A stretch of 64,000 bases of DNA, from NCBI GenBank assembly GCA_916610825.1, contig OU744447.1:12445751-12509750 (forward strand). Direction: 5' to 3'. The notes beneath the pieces were generated by a model. It worked only from the letters and a program-made list of their open reading frames with translations. It was not told the DNA's origin and did not search any database. Below, piece by piece: positions 1 through 13,447 of this stretch. Both the position numbers and the translations under genes were made by a program. Within the stretch, counting starts at the first letter, position 1. Every line of letters begins with the position of its first letter. This DNA is from Haliclystus octoradiatus (Eukaryota; Cnidaria; Staurozoa; Stauromedusae; Haliclystidae).

Positions 1-117
<117 letters not shown>

Positions 118-2176
118 GATTGGAACCAATCGTATACCTTTCCTTGAATTCCAAATCTTGACCTGAGGCAAGATAAAAGGATTGCATGGTCTACCGTGTC
201 AAAGGCAGCAGACAACTCAAGCAAGAGAAGGATGACATAATTCCTCTTATCTAGGGCTTGATGAATGTCGTTATGAACCTTAATAAAAGCTGTCTCTGTG
301 CTGTGATGTGCTTTATAGGCGGATTGATATAATTCATCAAATCCATTCTCATGTATGTAATTCTTTGTTGTTGCTGCAAACCATCTTTTCAATGCTTTAG
401 CTAACAAATTTGAGGTTTGATATTGGACGGAAATTCTCATAGCAATCGCTTCCCAATGTTGATTTCTTGGGGCGAGGTCCCAAAGCTGCAGACTTTAGCT
501 CCTCGGGTACTGTCGCACTATCGAACGAAGTGTTAATAATTCTTGTGAGCGCAGGTAGAAGTGTAGGTAGACAGTATTTAAGAACTTCAGCAGGGACTGG
601 ATCCAGATGGCAAGACTTCAGGGACATGCTTTGTATCAGTGGCATCAACTCTTCGCAAGTAACATGTGAGAATATTTCTAGTGATGAATTGCATTTCGTC
701 ATTTTTGTTTCCGGAAGAGGATTTTCCAAGTGGTGTCTTTTCTGCTTCAGACTCTCTGATATATCACTGATCTTGTTAATAAAGAAGTCGGCGAATTTGT
801 TTGATAGTAAATCTGCATTATCTGCTTCAGGAAATGATTTTTCAGTGTTTCCCTCAGTTAGGTTCTTCACTATGCCAAATAGCTTTTTTGGTCAGAATCC
901 CACGAGTCAATGAGCTGTGAAAAGTATTTGTTCTTTGCAATAGTTATTTGTTTGTTGACAATGGCACATTGCTTGGAGTATTCTTCTTTGAAAACGTTTA
1001 AAGCACTTGATCTCCATTTTCTCTCCAGCCTTCTCCGTACGATCTTTTGATCTCTAATATCAGATGTTGACCATGGAGCAGATGGGCAAATAATGATTTC
1101 CTTTGTTCTTAATGGGGCATGTCGATCGAGTATTGATGCTAAGTTAGTGTCATATGTGTAACAAAGATCAGTGATTGAAGATGATGTATCTCTTTTAAGA
1201 TATTATTTTTCTCGGGAATGTTGGCTTTTTGTTATCCAGGCTACAGGATACAGAGAAATGATCGGAGATGTGAGGATTTGAGACTAGCAAATTTTGGACA
1301 AAGGTATCATCAGTTCTGGTTATAATTAGATCTAAGGTGTGGTCTTTCTGGTGAGTAGCTTTATTGACATGTTTCATGAGATCAAACGAATGTAGTATTT
1401 GTAGGAACTTTACTGCCTCTGAGTTGTTTGGATCATCAACATGGAAGTTGAAATCTCCGGTCATAATCATATCTGCATGACCGCACGAGTCATTAAAGAT
1501 CATTTGAAGTAATATGTTAAATTCATTAAAGAAGATTTCAGAAGATGATTTATTACACTTTGATGGTGGTGGTCTGTATATAAGAATAATGCAAATGCTT
1601 CTGCTAGAGGACTTTATTGTCATGTCCATATATTCAAATGATTTGAATTTCTTGAGTGTGCTAGTTTTTAGCTTGAGTGAAGTATTAAAGATGATGCCAA
1701 CACCACCTCCACGACTATCTCTTGGTACATGTTTGAACGTATAGCCGGCGGGGATTTCCCCCAAGAGTCACTGCATTGTTTGCATCATCTGAGGAGAGCC
1801 ATGTCTCTGTCAAAGCGAGGATATCAATGTCATTATCTATAAGGTACTCAAGTATTTGGTCTGCCTTGTTATTCAAAGACCGCACATTGATTAGATTGAA
1901 TTTTATTAATTTACATTGCGGAATAAGCTGACTGATGAAGGGTAGACATTGCACTGAGATTAAATTTGAGGGTTCCACCTTTCTTTCATTGGTTTCATGT
2001 TCTGACAGTGTAGATACTATTCCCTTGTTTATTAAATGAAGTTCAGAGTTTGTTAATATATCCACATTCAAAGCTTTATTGTAGTTTAAATTGCATGTGA
2101 AATCAACAGCAGCAGGAAGATGTTCAATGTTTCCATGGTAACAACTAGCTTGATCAGAATTTCTTATGAACTTCAA
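118..2176 (-). pseudogene. LINE ORF2: AP endonuclease and partial reverse transcriptase, frameshifted
   Basis: The product would nick target DNA and reverse-transcribe the element's RNA at the nick. The endonuclease shows NVRSLNNKADQ, LALTETWL, RGGGVGIIF, TGDFNFHVD and SDHFSV in order, between about 1970 and 1220. A frameshift near 1760 divides it. A linker leads into the RT N-terminus at 870-400, with YENFRPISNL. The RT core follows at about 290-180 with LELSAAFDTVDH, where the more usual form is LLDLSAAFDTVDH. The catalytic FADD block is absent because the copy ends at the TAA array. The several frame changes make it a dead copy. The plus-strand open frames across it are antisense shadows. 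Confidence 0.85.
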
Positions 2177-2360
2177 ATAATTTTTAATTTTGACTTTAAA
2201 ACCACTTCTATAACCTCTCTTGGTTCATCTTCTTACTGGGAAGTTCGTATAGTCATGACCATTACATTTGAACGTGTAACAGCTCTTTTCTCGCAAGAAA
2301 AGAAGATCTTCACGGCTGTATTTAACAAACTGTTCAGCCATGGCCATGTTGTTAAAACGA
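118..2360 (-). mobile_element. Decayed non-LTR retrotransposon (CR1/L2/Jockey-like LINE)
   Basis: A minus-strand LINE body with the order N-terminal basic region, AP-type endonuclease, linker, reverse transcriptase. It ends inside the reverse transcriptase where the TAA array begins. The 5' part near 2180-2360 encodes a short basic stretch typical of the leader of ORF2 in this group. No poly(A) tail or target duplication can be seen because the 3' end is missing. Family assignment rests on endonuclease and RT motifs only. Confidence 0.85.
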
Positions 2361-5300
2361 ATCAGTAAAATTGTTAAAAAATGAGGAATATGATCGAAAA
2401 TATTAAAAACAATAAATAATAAATTAATAAAATAAAAACAGGTATATATACAGTAAATAACTTACATAAATTTGACAAAATGGAAACTTTGATAAAATAG
2501 TAATGGATTAAAAATGTATGTAGCGCAGGCTAAACATGCCTGCTGCCTCCTACTGCGCGATTGAAAAAAAAAATAAAATAAGTAGGCCTACTCTACAAGG
2601 ACTGACCAATTTCTCAACATTAACTTTGACAAGCCTAGATACAATACTTCACAAAATTTACAATCACTCACCGCCTAATGAAATTAAGGATAGGAAGCTA
2701 GGCTGTAAAATTGAATGAGTATTATAGTTAAAAGTCGGTAGCCTTTGTTAATGTATGTGGTACTAGTTCTGAAGGCTGACTGAAGCCCGTAATTAATTAC
2801 ACACATTTTAATCATAAACTGTTTGTTTTTTGCACATTGAAGTCCAAGATATGATAAAAACACTCAACCAGTTTTACTTCACATGAACATACATACATGC
2901 ATGCTAAATTGATCAAAATTGTTTTCTTTTTGCAGTTAAGTTTGTGATTTTATTGCATTTCTTTGGAATTTGTATTGCAATTTATTGCCTATACAATCCT
3001 CTGCAATATATGTTGAATTGGAATTGCAAGACGTACAGAAGATATACGAAATGATTTCACAAAATATAGTATCTTCAATTGCTCGATGTAGTAATGATCA
3101 ATGTGACTCATAACAAGAAAGAATGTTAAGTTTGTTAATGGTTAAACTGTTTATATCCAGTAGTCAGTTATGAAATATAATAAAAGGACTGCCAACATCA
3201 TCTATGTTGAAACGAAGAAATTGCTAACAAGTGCTAGTGAATAGAGTTGACCAGGATGACCTGCAGTCACGACCAATCGAGGAGACGACGATTATCTGAT
3301 GTAAAACACTATTACGCATGGTTACTTGACTGCAAGTAAGAATACCACATGCCTAGCAAAATTACTTGGTGTCGTTCTAAGCAATCACAGAACGACAGAA
3401 TCGAAATCTACCATATGTCAAAAGTTTTGAGCTTTCATAAGGAGGCCCAATCAAGATCATACATTATCGATCGACAGTCACACATATTTTCCACTCTCTA
3501 AGCCTATCAACCTTATATATTTGAAGTAATTACATTACCAACATTTGAAACTATTGTTGTGGCTTTGTTTAACCTGTCAATTGTCAATTGTTTTTTTTAT
3601 TATTTCCGACGTTTCGCATAATTGTATGTTCTTATTGAGAGACAGATTCCTACTTGAACAAGTTGCAGCATAGGATGGCATCAATTAGTGTTATATGATC
3701 GATGATAGATATAATTATGATATTTATGTAGAATGTGGAACTTCTACAAGATATGCCTGTAATCTCTGAAATAATCGTGATTGTCTGCAAATACAATGTC
3801 CATGCATACGTAATCATGCAGCTTGATTGATAATCGATTATTTTTTATTTACATTTGTCAACTACTTTCTTTGTTCATTCCTAAATTGTATAACATTTTC
3901 CATACCCTGTTGACGATGCACAACGCATATCATCAGATGTAGCTGCATCTCATAGTAAATTTAAATTTCTACTCGAAAACTAGTCGTCAAATGGTCCTAT
4001 AAAGTGTGTGATGCCTGTCAAATAGTCCTATATTATAAATGGGAGACAATCTACCCATTCTTCTGACATGGCCACAGATCAGGATCATTGAAACAAAGTG
4101 TATGACTGCCTGTCATGCAATTTAATAATACCTCTATAATTATAAACAAAATGTAAGTCAATCTTGCAAATGCTTTCTTTCAAACAGCCCCGTTAGTTAA
4201 ATGACAGACAATCTAAGAGTAATAATTCCTTTGCCAAAACTTTTGCAGAGCAACAATATTTTACCAACTATCCAATCGTCTAATAGATTGTCCTCCGAAT
4301 TATCCAGCTTCCTGGATGGGCAACCTATCTTGCAATTTCTTGATCAGAATCAACAAAATGTACATTTTAATACTCTAATCCAAGACTGACTGTCCAATAG
4401 TTCCGCTTCCTAAATGGTAAACAGTTTAATAATTATTCTTTCAAAAACTGCCTGCCAAATAAATTCTTGCGCTAAATGACTAATAAACTATGATCCACTT
4501 CTGCGCATGCGTATTGGACGGCCTATCAAATAGCCGCAGCGTTAAAGACCATAAAATGACCAGCAGCCTTTGCATATTTTTGTCTTTGAAATCTGGACCC
4601 AGATTTCAATCACTCGTTTTCATGATATACGGCCCGCCTTTGTGTCTTCTTTGCACACACGCTCGATTTTGCAAAACATTTCGTAAAACGAACATGGAAG
4701 CATTCTGTGATTCTGCCAAGTTAGTTATCAACGAACTGGTTTGGCAAGTTACAAGAGCAATAGAGGTGGACGTCGTAATGGCTTTCGACGCTTGAATAAA
4801 TGTGTACCACGAAAATCAATTCACTTGCTATGCTACTAGCGTCATACGAATTGAGGAAGGAAGACAGAGTTGAAAGCTAGAACTGAACTCAACTGATTCA
4901 AAATTTCATGTTGGTGTTTACTTTATACAAGAATATTAGGGATTGAAAGAACGGGAAGAGATTTGTTAGCATTCAAAATCGAAATTATTCGCCGAAACAA
5001 AATGAAATTATAACACCAGTTGAATTCGATTTTTAATGCGGATACTTTGATCATTGACTCCAAATTATGTTTGTAAACACGTAGGCTCCGTCTAAAAACA
5101 GTTAGTAACATACCTATATGTGTTTTATATTGCATTGTTTTTCTGCAGTATATATGCACGTAAATTGTAAAATTTAGAATCATATGAATTTATTTAGTGT
5201 TGATTTGAAAGTACACTTTATCCAAGTTGTTTTGATTTGCGTCAAACTTCTCAGACAGATAATTGGACTGTGACTCCCATTCCGCTATTTATTTTTGAGC

Positions 5301-7410
5301 CGTATACATTTGTTGGCTATCTATAGCCATAGACTTTGCGTTTCGACAAGTAATAATTGAGATTTATCCAAAACTGAAATTGATAAACCAGACTATTTTC
5401 TCGAGCTTTCTGTCGTGTCTTTCCGTAGCAACAGCCACGAGGACAATCCTCTGATGTGAACTCTGACGACACTTTCCAGAGGATTAGCCTCGTTTCTTGT
5501 GATCAAGACAACAAAACAAAGCAAAGGCTGCTGGTCATTCGAAACTCTTCAAATGGTAGGCTGCCTGTCAAATAGTCTCAGCCTAGTATTAATAGCATTA
5601 ACATACCTCCATTGTATTATAGCCTCAATTTCTATATGTAGCCATTTATACGAGAATGTGAACCATAGACATAATAGATATAGACAGCTAGTGGGGTCAA
5701 GTGACGTGTGGCACTCACGGGCAGCCAAAATGGTAGACACATCCGCCCAAAAGTTGCAGTTGTATGTTGTTAACTGACCGCAAAATTCTAAATTCCAATA
5801 CAATTTGGGATTTGAAGTACGCACAAAGTGCTTGAATTAATTTAAATCGCTCCATATATCTGTTTGTCTTTTGAGTATTGATTATATTACAAATTAGCAC
5901 ATTTTGATATGAATTGGTATCCGATACGCTTGTTTTGCGATGGATCTGCTGGTTGTGAGGCTTAATTTGTGGCTATCTTCATCAATCTTAGACTTTTTAA
6001 CTACTATCATTATGGTGTGTAAATATTTGGATATTTGGTGAGTTAAGTTTGTATATTTTTGTAGCATTAGTGTTATTTGTTTGTTATTGTTTCAATATCA
6101 ACTTTTCTACGCTCATTCTGTGTCATGTACTTTTCTCTAACCAGCAGTAAACATGCATATTGCCGGTAAATACAGCTTGGATGGTTAATGAATGTTTAAT
6201 CTGAGCATACTCTGAAATTTTGAAGTCTTATTGTGACAAAAACAGCGATATTCCTACTAACAAAATTTGAATATTTCAGTGAAAATTTGATAAAATAAAT
6301 AAGCGGATTTGATTCGAAATTGAGTAATTAAAAACAAAACTGTTAAACTCAATCATATTTAGTTGCTTCGAAAGTAGCTAGAGATAAACTGGCTCATCTA
6401 TTCTTTTACATTTTTAACATCAATATTGGGTCAAAACACTACTTTTCCCGCCAGTTTGGGCGCATGTGTCAGCCATTATGAATCCCTACAGTGTTTACGT
6501 TTTTTAAGCCCCCTTTCGAAGCCCCCTTTACAAGGTATACGTGATTACAAACGGAAGCTCTACAGTTAACAAAGGAAATACATTATGATAAGACAATAGA
6601 CATAAAACAATCCACTACATTTCCACGGCGGCCATTTTCTTGGAGGATAAAATCTTCGAATTTAGTGCACAAGTCAATGGAGTTTTCCGAATGCAACATT
6701 GGTAAATATTGGGAAAATTGAGACACTGTGCCATTTGCACGTGACATAAATTCATTTTTCTACGGGAAGTATTTTTAACTTTTTGAAGCACAAGTAATTT
6801 TGATCAGTGTTTTTGTGGAGATGTTACTTACATGACGAAGAAACAGGAATATTGTTCCGCAAATTTTCAACAAAAGGTAGTGTTGAATCAAGCATAGACA
6901 ATTGTTTCTTGGTTGTTTTGGGTAACAGCTATTTGCTGACGATTTAGAACAATTAAATTCCTGAAAGTATAGCTTATTACGAATTATTATCGGCGATTTC
7001 ATTTACCTTCCAGTGCACTTCAGTTTTTGTTCACACTTCAATACCATGTAAAAAATGTTGTGTAAAAACATAAATACGTTTCAAATAATCGACTAAAAAT
7101 AACTTCTATTGGGGATATAGCGGTTGTTAACCAATTCTCGAAAGCAGGCAAACTTTCTCCACTCAGAACAGCTGATCTTTTGTTTGATTTATTTTCCAGT
7201 CAAAGCTGCCAAAATGTCACGACGCAATTGTTTTTCTCTTGAAGAAAATGGCGGAAGTCGGGGACAGGGGAGGTCATGTGGTTAGCGCTCTATATTTTAT
7301 ACCTCTATGGTTTGCATATCTCAACAGATTCAACATGGCTGCCAACAGCATCTAATCAACTTATATACTTATTAGATATCAATTACCTTCTTTTGACTTT
7401 TTATATGCAT
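2361..7410. other. Gene-poor AT-rich stretch
   Basis: I find no exon with both a coding signature and splice sites. Between about 3990 and 4560, and again near 5560, a loose motif resembling CTGTCAAATAGTCC recurs several times. This may be an old degenerate tandem repeat, but the units are too diverged to delimit. The short open frames here look random. Confidence 0.4.
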
Positions 7411-7417
7411 GCTTTCG

Positions 7418-7528
7418 TAAAGGTTTACTTGACATGAATTATGGTATATGCAATAAAAAACATATCAATGATAAAATGATGAAACTCATAAAAAAAACAT
7501 GATAAAATTCATGTCAAGTAAACCTTTA
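7418..7528. repeat. Inverted repeat, 23-bp perfect arms
   Basis: Arms at 7418-7440 and 7506-7528 are exact reverse complements, separated by 65 bp of A-rich sequence. This is probably a small foldback element. It lies immediately upstream of the duplicated receptor-like fragment. Confidence 0.8.
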
Positions 7529-8293
7529 GGAAGACATTTATTAATCACGATAGCCAGCTACACTATCCCAAGTGCCTTGGGAGGATGGAAAATAATTATC
7601 AACTACATCTCGAGATTTAAATGTTGTCGTCGTATATATTTTATTTATTTATTGGATGTTGTACGAAGATTATTTTGTTGTTCTTATTTTGGAGTTTCAG
7701 TGATGCGGTATATTTACAGACCGAAGGGAATACCTCATCGATTCATTTGGTGTCACTGTTGCCTAAAATATTTTGAATCAACTGTCATAGTTACGCTATA
7801 TCTAATTATTGTTATCTTGTGTGACATGCGCCATGCTGTCATGTCAACCAACCAATCACGTCAGCAAATTATTTAACGACGACCAGAGGAAATACAGAAA
7901 GTTGGTAATCAATCTAATAGAACATTTGGACATGGATGAGTGGATTTTGGACTATTTGTTTTTTGTTGTAATAAATATTTCACTGTATCTGTCTTATAGT
8001 ATAGCCGTACTTAGTTTTTTATTCGTCAATTTTTTCTAAGATGTTACTATTCTATATTCATGGTAACGCTAAATCTAGCTGTCGTTATCTTGTGTGACAT
8101 GCAGGATGCTGTTATGTCGACCAATCAGGTCGGCAATATATTGAACAACGACCAGAAGAAATACAGAGAATGGAAGAACAATACCAAGAAACATTTTGCC
8201 GCTGTTAAACTATTTTTGATTGTGACTGTTATTTCATTGTGTTTGCATCGTATATCCGTATTTAGTTCTTGTGCTAAAATATCTCTCCTGTAA
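7499..8293 (+). pseudogene. Tandemly duplicated fragment, possibly from a 7-TM receptor
   Basis: Two copies of one segment lie head to tail. The block encoding VILCDM, AVMSTNQ and a DDQ/NDQ-KYR region appears at about 7810-7900 and again at 8080-8170. The first copy carries a 4-bp insertion that breaks the frame after AVMSTNQ. The second reads on through a basic KKYREWKNNTKKHF loop into a hydrophobic segment, AAVKLFLIVTVISLC. The order hydrophobic helix, polar basic loop, hydrophobic helix resembles TM5-ICL3-TM6 of a rhodopsin-like GPCR. That reading is inference from composition. No DRY or NPxxY motif is visible. It could instead be an unrelated repeated membrane protein fragment. Confidence 0.35.
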
Positions 8294-8299
8294 ATATTG

Positions 8300-9172
8300 T
8301 TTGCCATTGTTCAAAAGTGTAATACCGTTCTGATAAATTCAATAGTCAAATTTAACTAGATTTTCATATAAATCTCCATGTACCTTTTAACTCTCTCTAT
8401 TTACATTGCCTGAAGATGATTTTAGATTAATTCGAAACTGTTTCACCAATTACTGTGTGTTTTTTTATCGCATATACCGTCATGAAATTTATATAAATGC
8501 TGTACTGTTTAAAATTACCCACGCATAAATCATGACATGGTGTAAGAGGATAACTGGATAAAAGAACATTAACTTTGAATTTATGAAAACGAATTAGAGA
8601 TTTATATCACGTTAAATGGACTGCAGAAGGGGATAATCTCAAGGAGGAAGAAATATTCCAGAAGCTTACACAAGCCTTAAAATAACCCCAAATACTAGCA
8701 TGATACCACTTACGTAGTATCAAGCAAGATAATATGGAGCTTGAAGAGTTTGCAAAACTGTACAATAAGTTACACTAACCATGCCCTAACGAAATTATTC
8801 GAAGCTGTGAAGAATTGTTGCTAGCCAATGCGCTATTGATCAAATGGTTTACCAAACAGCTATCCTCATTTGAATATCTTCAAGTAAATGAAACTACTTC
8901 AACCCCACATGATTTATGGCGTTATAGTTAATGTTCAAATGTTGCGATGAATAAAAATAAAATTTGTTGTCAATATGTTGTCAATGAAGGATTTACATCA
9001 TCATTTTAAAAAGACAACATAACCATGAGTTAAACGATACCTTCATTGCGTATTATACATTATTTCTAAACCATTTAAGCATTTCATTCAGCTGTGGAAA
9101 GTAAATGCGGAATCAATACCAATCAAAAGTAAAAAATCCAATTCCATGGTTGGTGTATTGTATGATACATAC
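8300..9172. other. No recognised gene
   Basis: AT-rich sequence 3' of the minus-strand Kazal exon. I looked on the minus strand for the FN3 exon that follows the Kazal exon in the paralogue at 58.5 kb and did not recognise one. Confidence 0.35.
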
Positions 9173-9316
9173 CTTTACAATATGTATCGTTTACAATTAT
9201 AATGGTTTTGTTTGATACACAAGCTTCAGCCGTCAGGGTACATTGATTAGCATAATAATTTCCATCACTACCGCATAAATAATTATAGATCTTTGTACAT
9301 GTCATTGGACAGGAAC
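9173..9316 (-). CDS. Kazal-type domain exon, copy 1
   Basis: A 144-bp exon bounded by a TTTTTGCAG acceptor and a GTATGT donor, symmetrical phase 1-1. It encodes one Kazal domain, a fold that usually inhibits serine proteases outside the cell. The six cysteines are spaced C-x3-C-x7-C-x10-C-x6-C-x13-C, with the family signature CGSDGNYYANQC. It is the same length and clearly paralogous to the exon at 59407-59550. The likely first exon, also phase 1, lies 2.1 kb upstream at 11412-11493, an arrangement like that of the paralogue. Later exons of this gene were not found to the left. Because the reactive-site residues vary widely in this family, inhibitory activity cannot be inferred. Confidence 0.8.
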
Positions 9317-11411
9317 CTGCAAAAATAGGAAACAGTACTATTTCATATATAGATACCATGACATATTGAATAACTGCTTAGATATATATTACAATAGAAT
9401 ATTCATAATGAGTTGATAGCTAAATGAATTCTAATAGCGTAGGAGGATTTACATGACAAGGGATGAACCATGGCTTTTTGGATATCTTCTAAAAGCATGT
9501 ATAACTTTTTAAATCATTCTGTAAATATGCCTATTATCTCTTGAAGAACATTTTTGAAGTCAGCCAATGATATCATGACTAACAGTTCTTACCCGCTACG
9601 TTGGGTATAGTGTGACTTTACTATAATGGAAGTCTTTGGGGATGGCACTCAGGGGAACGAGGATAATTATACCCCATTTGACTCATTAAAACCCATAAAA
9701 TCAATTCAAATAGAACTGAGTTAATTTCAAGACAGCTCTCTCAGGAATCTTAAAGGAGCCCTCCAGTTTAATGGACAACATCTGAAAACAATTGTTTTTA
9801 AACAGTGGTAAAGATTTTTGAGACTTCTAGATCGTGAAATGATATGTTGGATTTTTAGATCATAAATAGCTAGGTTAATCTTTGCATGGCTAGATCACAA
9901 ATACAGACAATCACCAAGGCCATTTGATGAGTTAATACAGTAATTATAAATTAAGAGCTATGTTGAAATGTGTTTGAATGTTTTCAAAGTTACCTTTTGG
10001 AAGTCACTACATAATGTAAACATTGTAATTTCACAACAAAAAACTGCCACTTCAGAAGCAGAAACAATTGTATGCTGCACTATTTTAGCTATTATAAGTA
10101 AAAATAACGTTTCAAGCACTACTGAGGTACTTATAGATAAATATTATGACATATCTCATTTGATTGAATATCCAAAAGCTATTTTTAAAAACATTTGAGT
10201 TTACGTTGCGTTTTCACATTTCCCGCTTGTTCTTACGAAACAAGCTGTCATCTTTAAATTGTTTATTTTTTACAAAAATAACTAATTATAAATTCAAAAT
10301 GGGGCTGCTGTCACGAACCCCCTTAAGTAATATGCTGTATACAGCATATTCACCCGACATTGATATTAGTGAAGACGCCGGAAGATGCATCTACATAATA
10401 AGGTATTTATAGCTCCTTTACATTCCTTCCAAAGTTATTATTTACTATAAAATAAATATTTTCAGTGTCAGTTTTATCATTACATTCTTTACTTAAAATA
10501 TATGTTATATATAGTATTCAGTTTTGCTGTATGCATTTGCTATTATACATACACTTTGGTTCTGCTTTCAACTACACAATTGTACAGCAAACTAAATGTA
10601 TATACTGTTGAAAATCTTATTTTCTAAAGATAAATTGACTATTTTTATAGTTTAAGTAAGTCGTAGACTTTTGATTGCATACCTGCTTTGCGTATACTAT
10701 GCGTATATCTTGCTGTACATTCCCACAGAGAAACCTTTGAGTCACTGATTGATGGTGATCGATCACCTATGCGTGTAATCATATTGTCTCGCGTGTTGGG
10801 GCACTTTCATCAAGGTAACAGGCCGCAAATTTGGTCCAGCTTCGATGTTTAATTACTCATAAATGTACCCACATTTTTTCGTGAAAATTTCACCAACCAA
10901 TTTTACTCAACAGCATCTTTGTAATGATATAAAAATCATCCTTTCCCGGTAGGAGGTAACATGGCACTCATTTTTTATTCTTGGCCGACAGCATATTATG
11001 CGAAATTTATTATTCATCTACTTTATACAGAAATTTGCAATTGACTAAGACTTCATATAACTAATATAAAATCTATTAACATCAACATTTCTGCAAAATG
11101 AGGGTGGGAAAGAGATGTAGCTAACACGTAGTTAACCTTAGAAAATATTAAAACTAATGTTTTTGAATTGATATATCCGGGGTTTTGATAGCTTCGCAAA
11201 ATAGAGCCCGTCTATTCTAAACCTCCTTTGGAACCTCATTAGAATTAACCAGCACAGGAATGTCAATGGATAGATAAATTCTCCCGGGAAATTCTCGTGC
11301 GTCAGAAGAAAGTGTTGCCATTTCAAGGCGTTCCTTTCACCAGTAATCTCTATCGCGGTCAATGACGGGAAAAGGTCGATGTTTAAGAAGTACCATCAAT
11401 ATATCACTTAC
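9317..11411 (-). other. Presumed intron between signal-peptide and Kazal exons
   Basis: No coding signature is seen. The position parallels the 2.7-kb intron of the paralogue at 59551-62238. Short open frames here are AT-rich and lack homology features. Confidence 0.4.
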
Positions 11412-11493
11412 CAAACTGATGTGACGCACCTGATTGCTTGAATACAATCATTTGGAACGCAAGAATAAATATAATCCATCGATGAATATACAT
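11412..11493 (-). CDS. Signal-peptide exon of a Kazal-family gene
   Basis: From the ATG at 11491-11493 the exon encodes a short basic start (MYIHR) and a hydrophobic core (WIIFILAFQMIVF), then QSGASHQF and a phase-1 donor, GTAAGTG. Two further exons in the window, at 62239-62335 and 63783-63876, have the same plan: hydrophobic leader, short polar tail ending near His, phase-1 donor. An upstream in-frame Met exists, but the chosen start gives the normal signal-peptide shape. The downstream Kazal exon at 9173-9316 accepts phase 1. Confidence 0.65.
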
Positions 11494-12235
11494 TGAAAAT
11501 CGTACTGCAAATGTTATATGATTACTAACAACTATCAACATCTCCGTATTGTTCGAATTACGAGCATGTAACTTTATTAATAAATATTGTTGTGCTAGCA
11601 CATGAAGTCCATATGAAAATATGAAAATGTGCTGTCAAGCATATATATCATAATGTTTCAAGGGATATACTCATTCTTGCATGTGATATAACACATTATT
11701 ATTAAACAACAGGACTGTCGCAGAAGAACAATAGACAAGCACAAAAGGGATAAAAAGCTCAATTGTTGTTATTCTAGATCAGAGAATTACATTCTTGGAA
11801 ATGTTTTAAAGAAAATAGTTTTAAAGAAATATTAACCGGCTTTCCATGAATTGACAATTATATCTAATAGCGAGAGAAGACCATTCTACAGCTTCAGTTT
11901 TGAGTGCTATAACATATTGACATACTTATCTCAGCGTATAGAATTAACCTCTTTCACACCTTGGTGAAAACCCAGGTTAGCAAAGAGTTTATATTGATGT
12001 ACGTACCTGTCATCTATACCTATATAAAACGAGCATTATGATGCCATTTGTGTGGCGCAATTTTACTCAATTTTCTCTATCGATTTTCAATATATTCAAA
12101 TTTTTATTATTCTAATTCTACAAAAATTCTACAGCAGATAATAAAAATTGCAACTATGGAATCAAATACCTCAGCAATTTTATAGCATCAAATTCTTTTG
12201 ACTTTTGGAGAAATGGTTTACGTTCCGAGTTAGAC
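11494..12235. other. Upstream region of the 11.4-kb gene; no gene seen
   Basis: AT-rich sequence that must contain any promoter for the minus-strand gene starting at 11493. I see no clear core promoter motif. Confidence 0.3.
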
Positions 12236-12975
12236 AATAGCAATTAACAGTTGAATAAGTATTCCTACAACCGATGGTGTATGTTACATGGTGTATCCAT
12301 ACGAATCTAGCTAAAAAAAATTTGAGATAATTGTATATAATATGTGTTAATTTACATTATTATTAATGGCAAGTTTTTTCGAACGTTTACTTGCTTCTTA
12401 TTGGTTATTCGAACACCGACAATTCCTAGTGTCTTCGAACGTGACGTAACAATCTGAGACAATAGGGTAGAGCTCGAGACAATATGTCGAGACAATAGCA
12501 TCTCCAAGGTTTCAAGACTGACGTGATAGAAAACTCTTTTTTACAAATTTTTGATTTTTCAAAATAAAGATTTACTACAATTTAGATTTTTATACAATAA
12601 GTTTATATTAAAAAGGTGCGAGTAATTAGAAAGAGGACAACGAAATGCAAAGAAGTCTTCATCTAATAAAGTTGATAGTGTTAAAGTCTCTAAGTTATGA
12701 AGACATATTTAAACAATCTTGTTGCGATGAATTCGTAATATTTCTCAAAACGCAGTTGTTCTTCAATATTTCATGGGATTCATACTGTGGTATGGATTAA
12801 TAATAAAACAATTATCAATTATTAACAATTATCGGTGTTCGAATAACCAATAGGAAGCAGGTAAACGTTCGAAAAAATTTGCCATTAATAAATTTTTTAG
12901 CTAGATTCGCATGGATACACCATGTAACATACACCATCGGTTGCAGGAATACTTATTCAACTGTTAATTGCTATT
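12236..12975. mobile_element. Foldback element with ~190-bp imperfect inverted termini
   Basis: The left end (12236 to about 12425) and right end (about 12828-12975) are reverse complements, including the blocks AACAGTTGAATAAGTATTCC and TTCGAACGTTTACTTGCTTC. The left arm carries an extra ~40-bp AT-rich insert. The interior has no long open frame. It is non-autonomous, superfamily unassigned. Confidence 0.7.
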
Positions 12976-13447
12976 ATTATTAATGGCAAGTTTTTTCGAA
13001 CGTTTTCTTGCTTCCTATTGGTTATTCGAACACCGACAATTCCTAGTGTCTCCGAACGTGACGTAACAATCTGAGACAATAGGGTAGAGCTCGAGACAAT
13101 TAGGTCGCGACAATATGTCGAGACAATAGCATCTCCAAGGTTTCAAGACCGACGTGATAGAAAAACTCTTTTTTACAAATTTTTGACTTTGCAAAATAAA
13201 GATTTACTACTATACAGATGCCACAATTGTCAAGTTTATTATAAAAAAGATGCGAATAATTAGAAAGAGGACAACGAAATGCAAAGAAGTCTTCATCTAA
13301 TCAAGTTGATAGCGTTAAAGCCTCTAAATTATGAAGACATATTTAAACAAACTTGTTGCGATGAATTCGTAATATTTCTCAAAAGGCAGTTGTTCTTCAA
13401 TATTTCATGGGATTAATCAAGGTATGGATTAATAATAAAACAATTAT
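12357..13447. repeat. Direct repeat of ~475 bp
   Basis: The segment 12357-12830 recurs at 12972-13447 with high identity. Shared blocks include GACGTAACAATCTGAGACAA and GAAAGAGGACAACGAAATGC. The second copy lacks the outer part of the inverted arm, so this looks like one complete element followed by a partial tandem copy starting at its right edge. Confidence 0.8.

Noticed and set aside
467-913. 148-codon plus-strand frame
   Set aside because: It lies antisense to the LINE reverse transcriptase linker, which has recognisable motifs on the minus strand.
3990-5600. Recurring CTGTCAAATAGTCC-like words as a tandem repeat
   Set aside because: Spacing is irregular and the copies are too diverged to define a unit by eye.
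8407-8450. CTGAAGATG … ATTCGAAAC resembling a hammerhead core
   Set aside because: No stem II can form between the two core segments and no stem I pairing was found.
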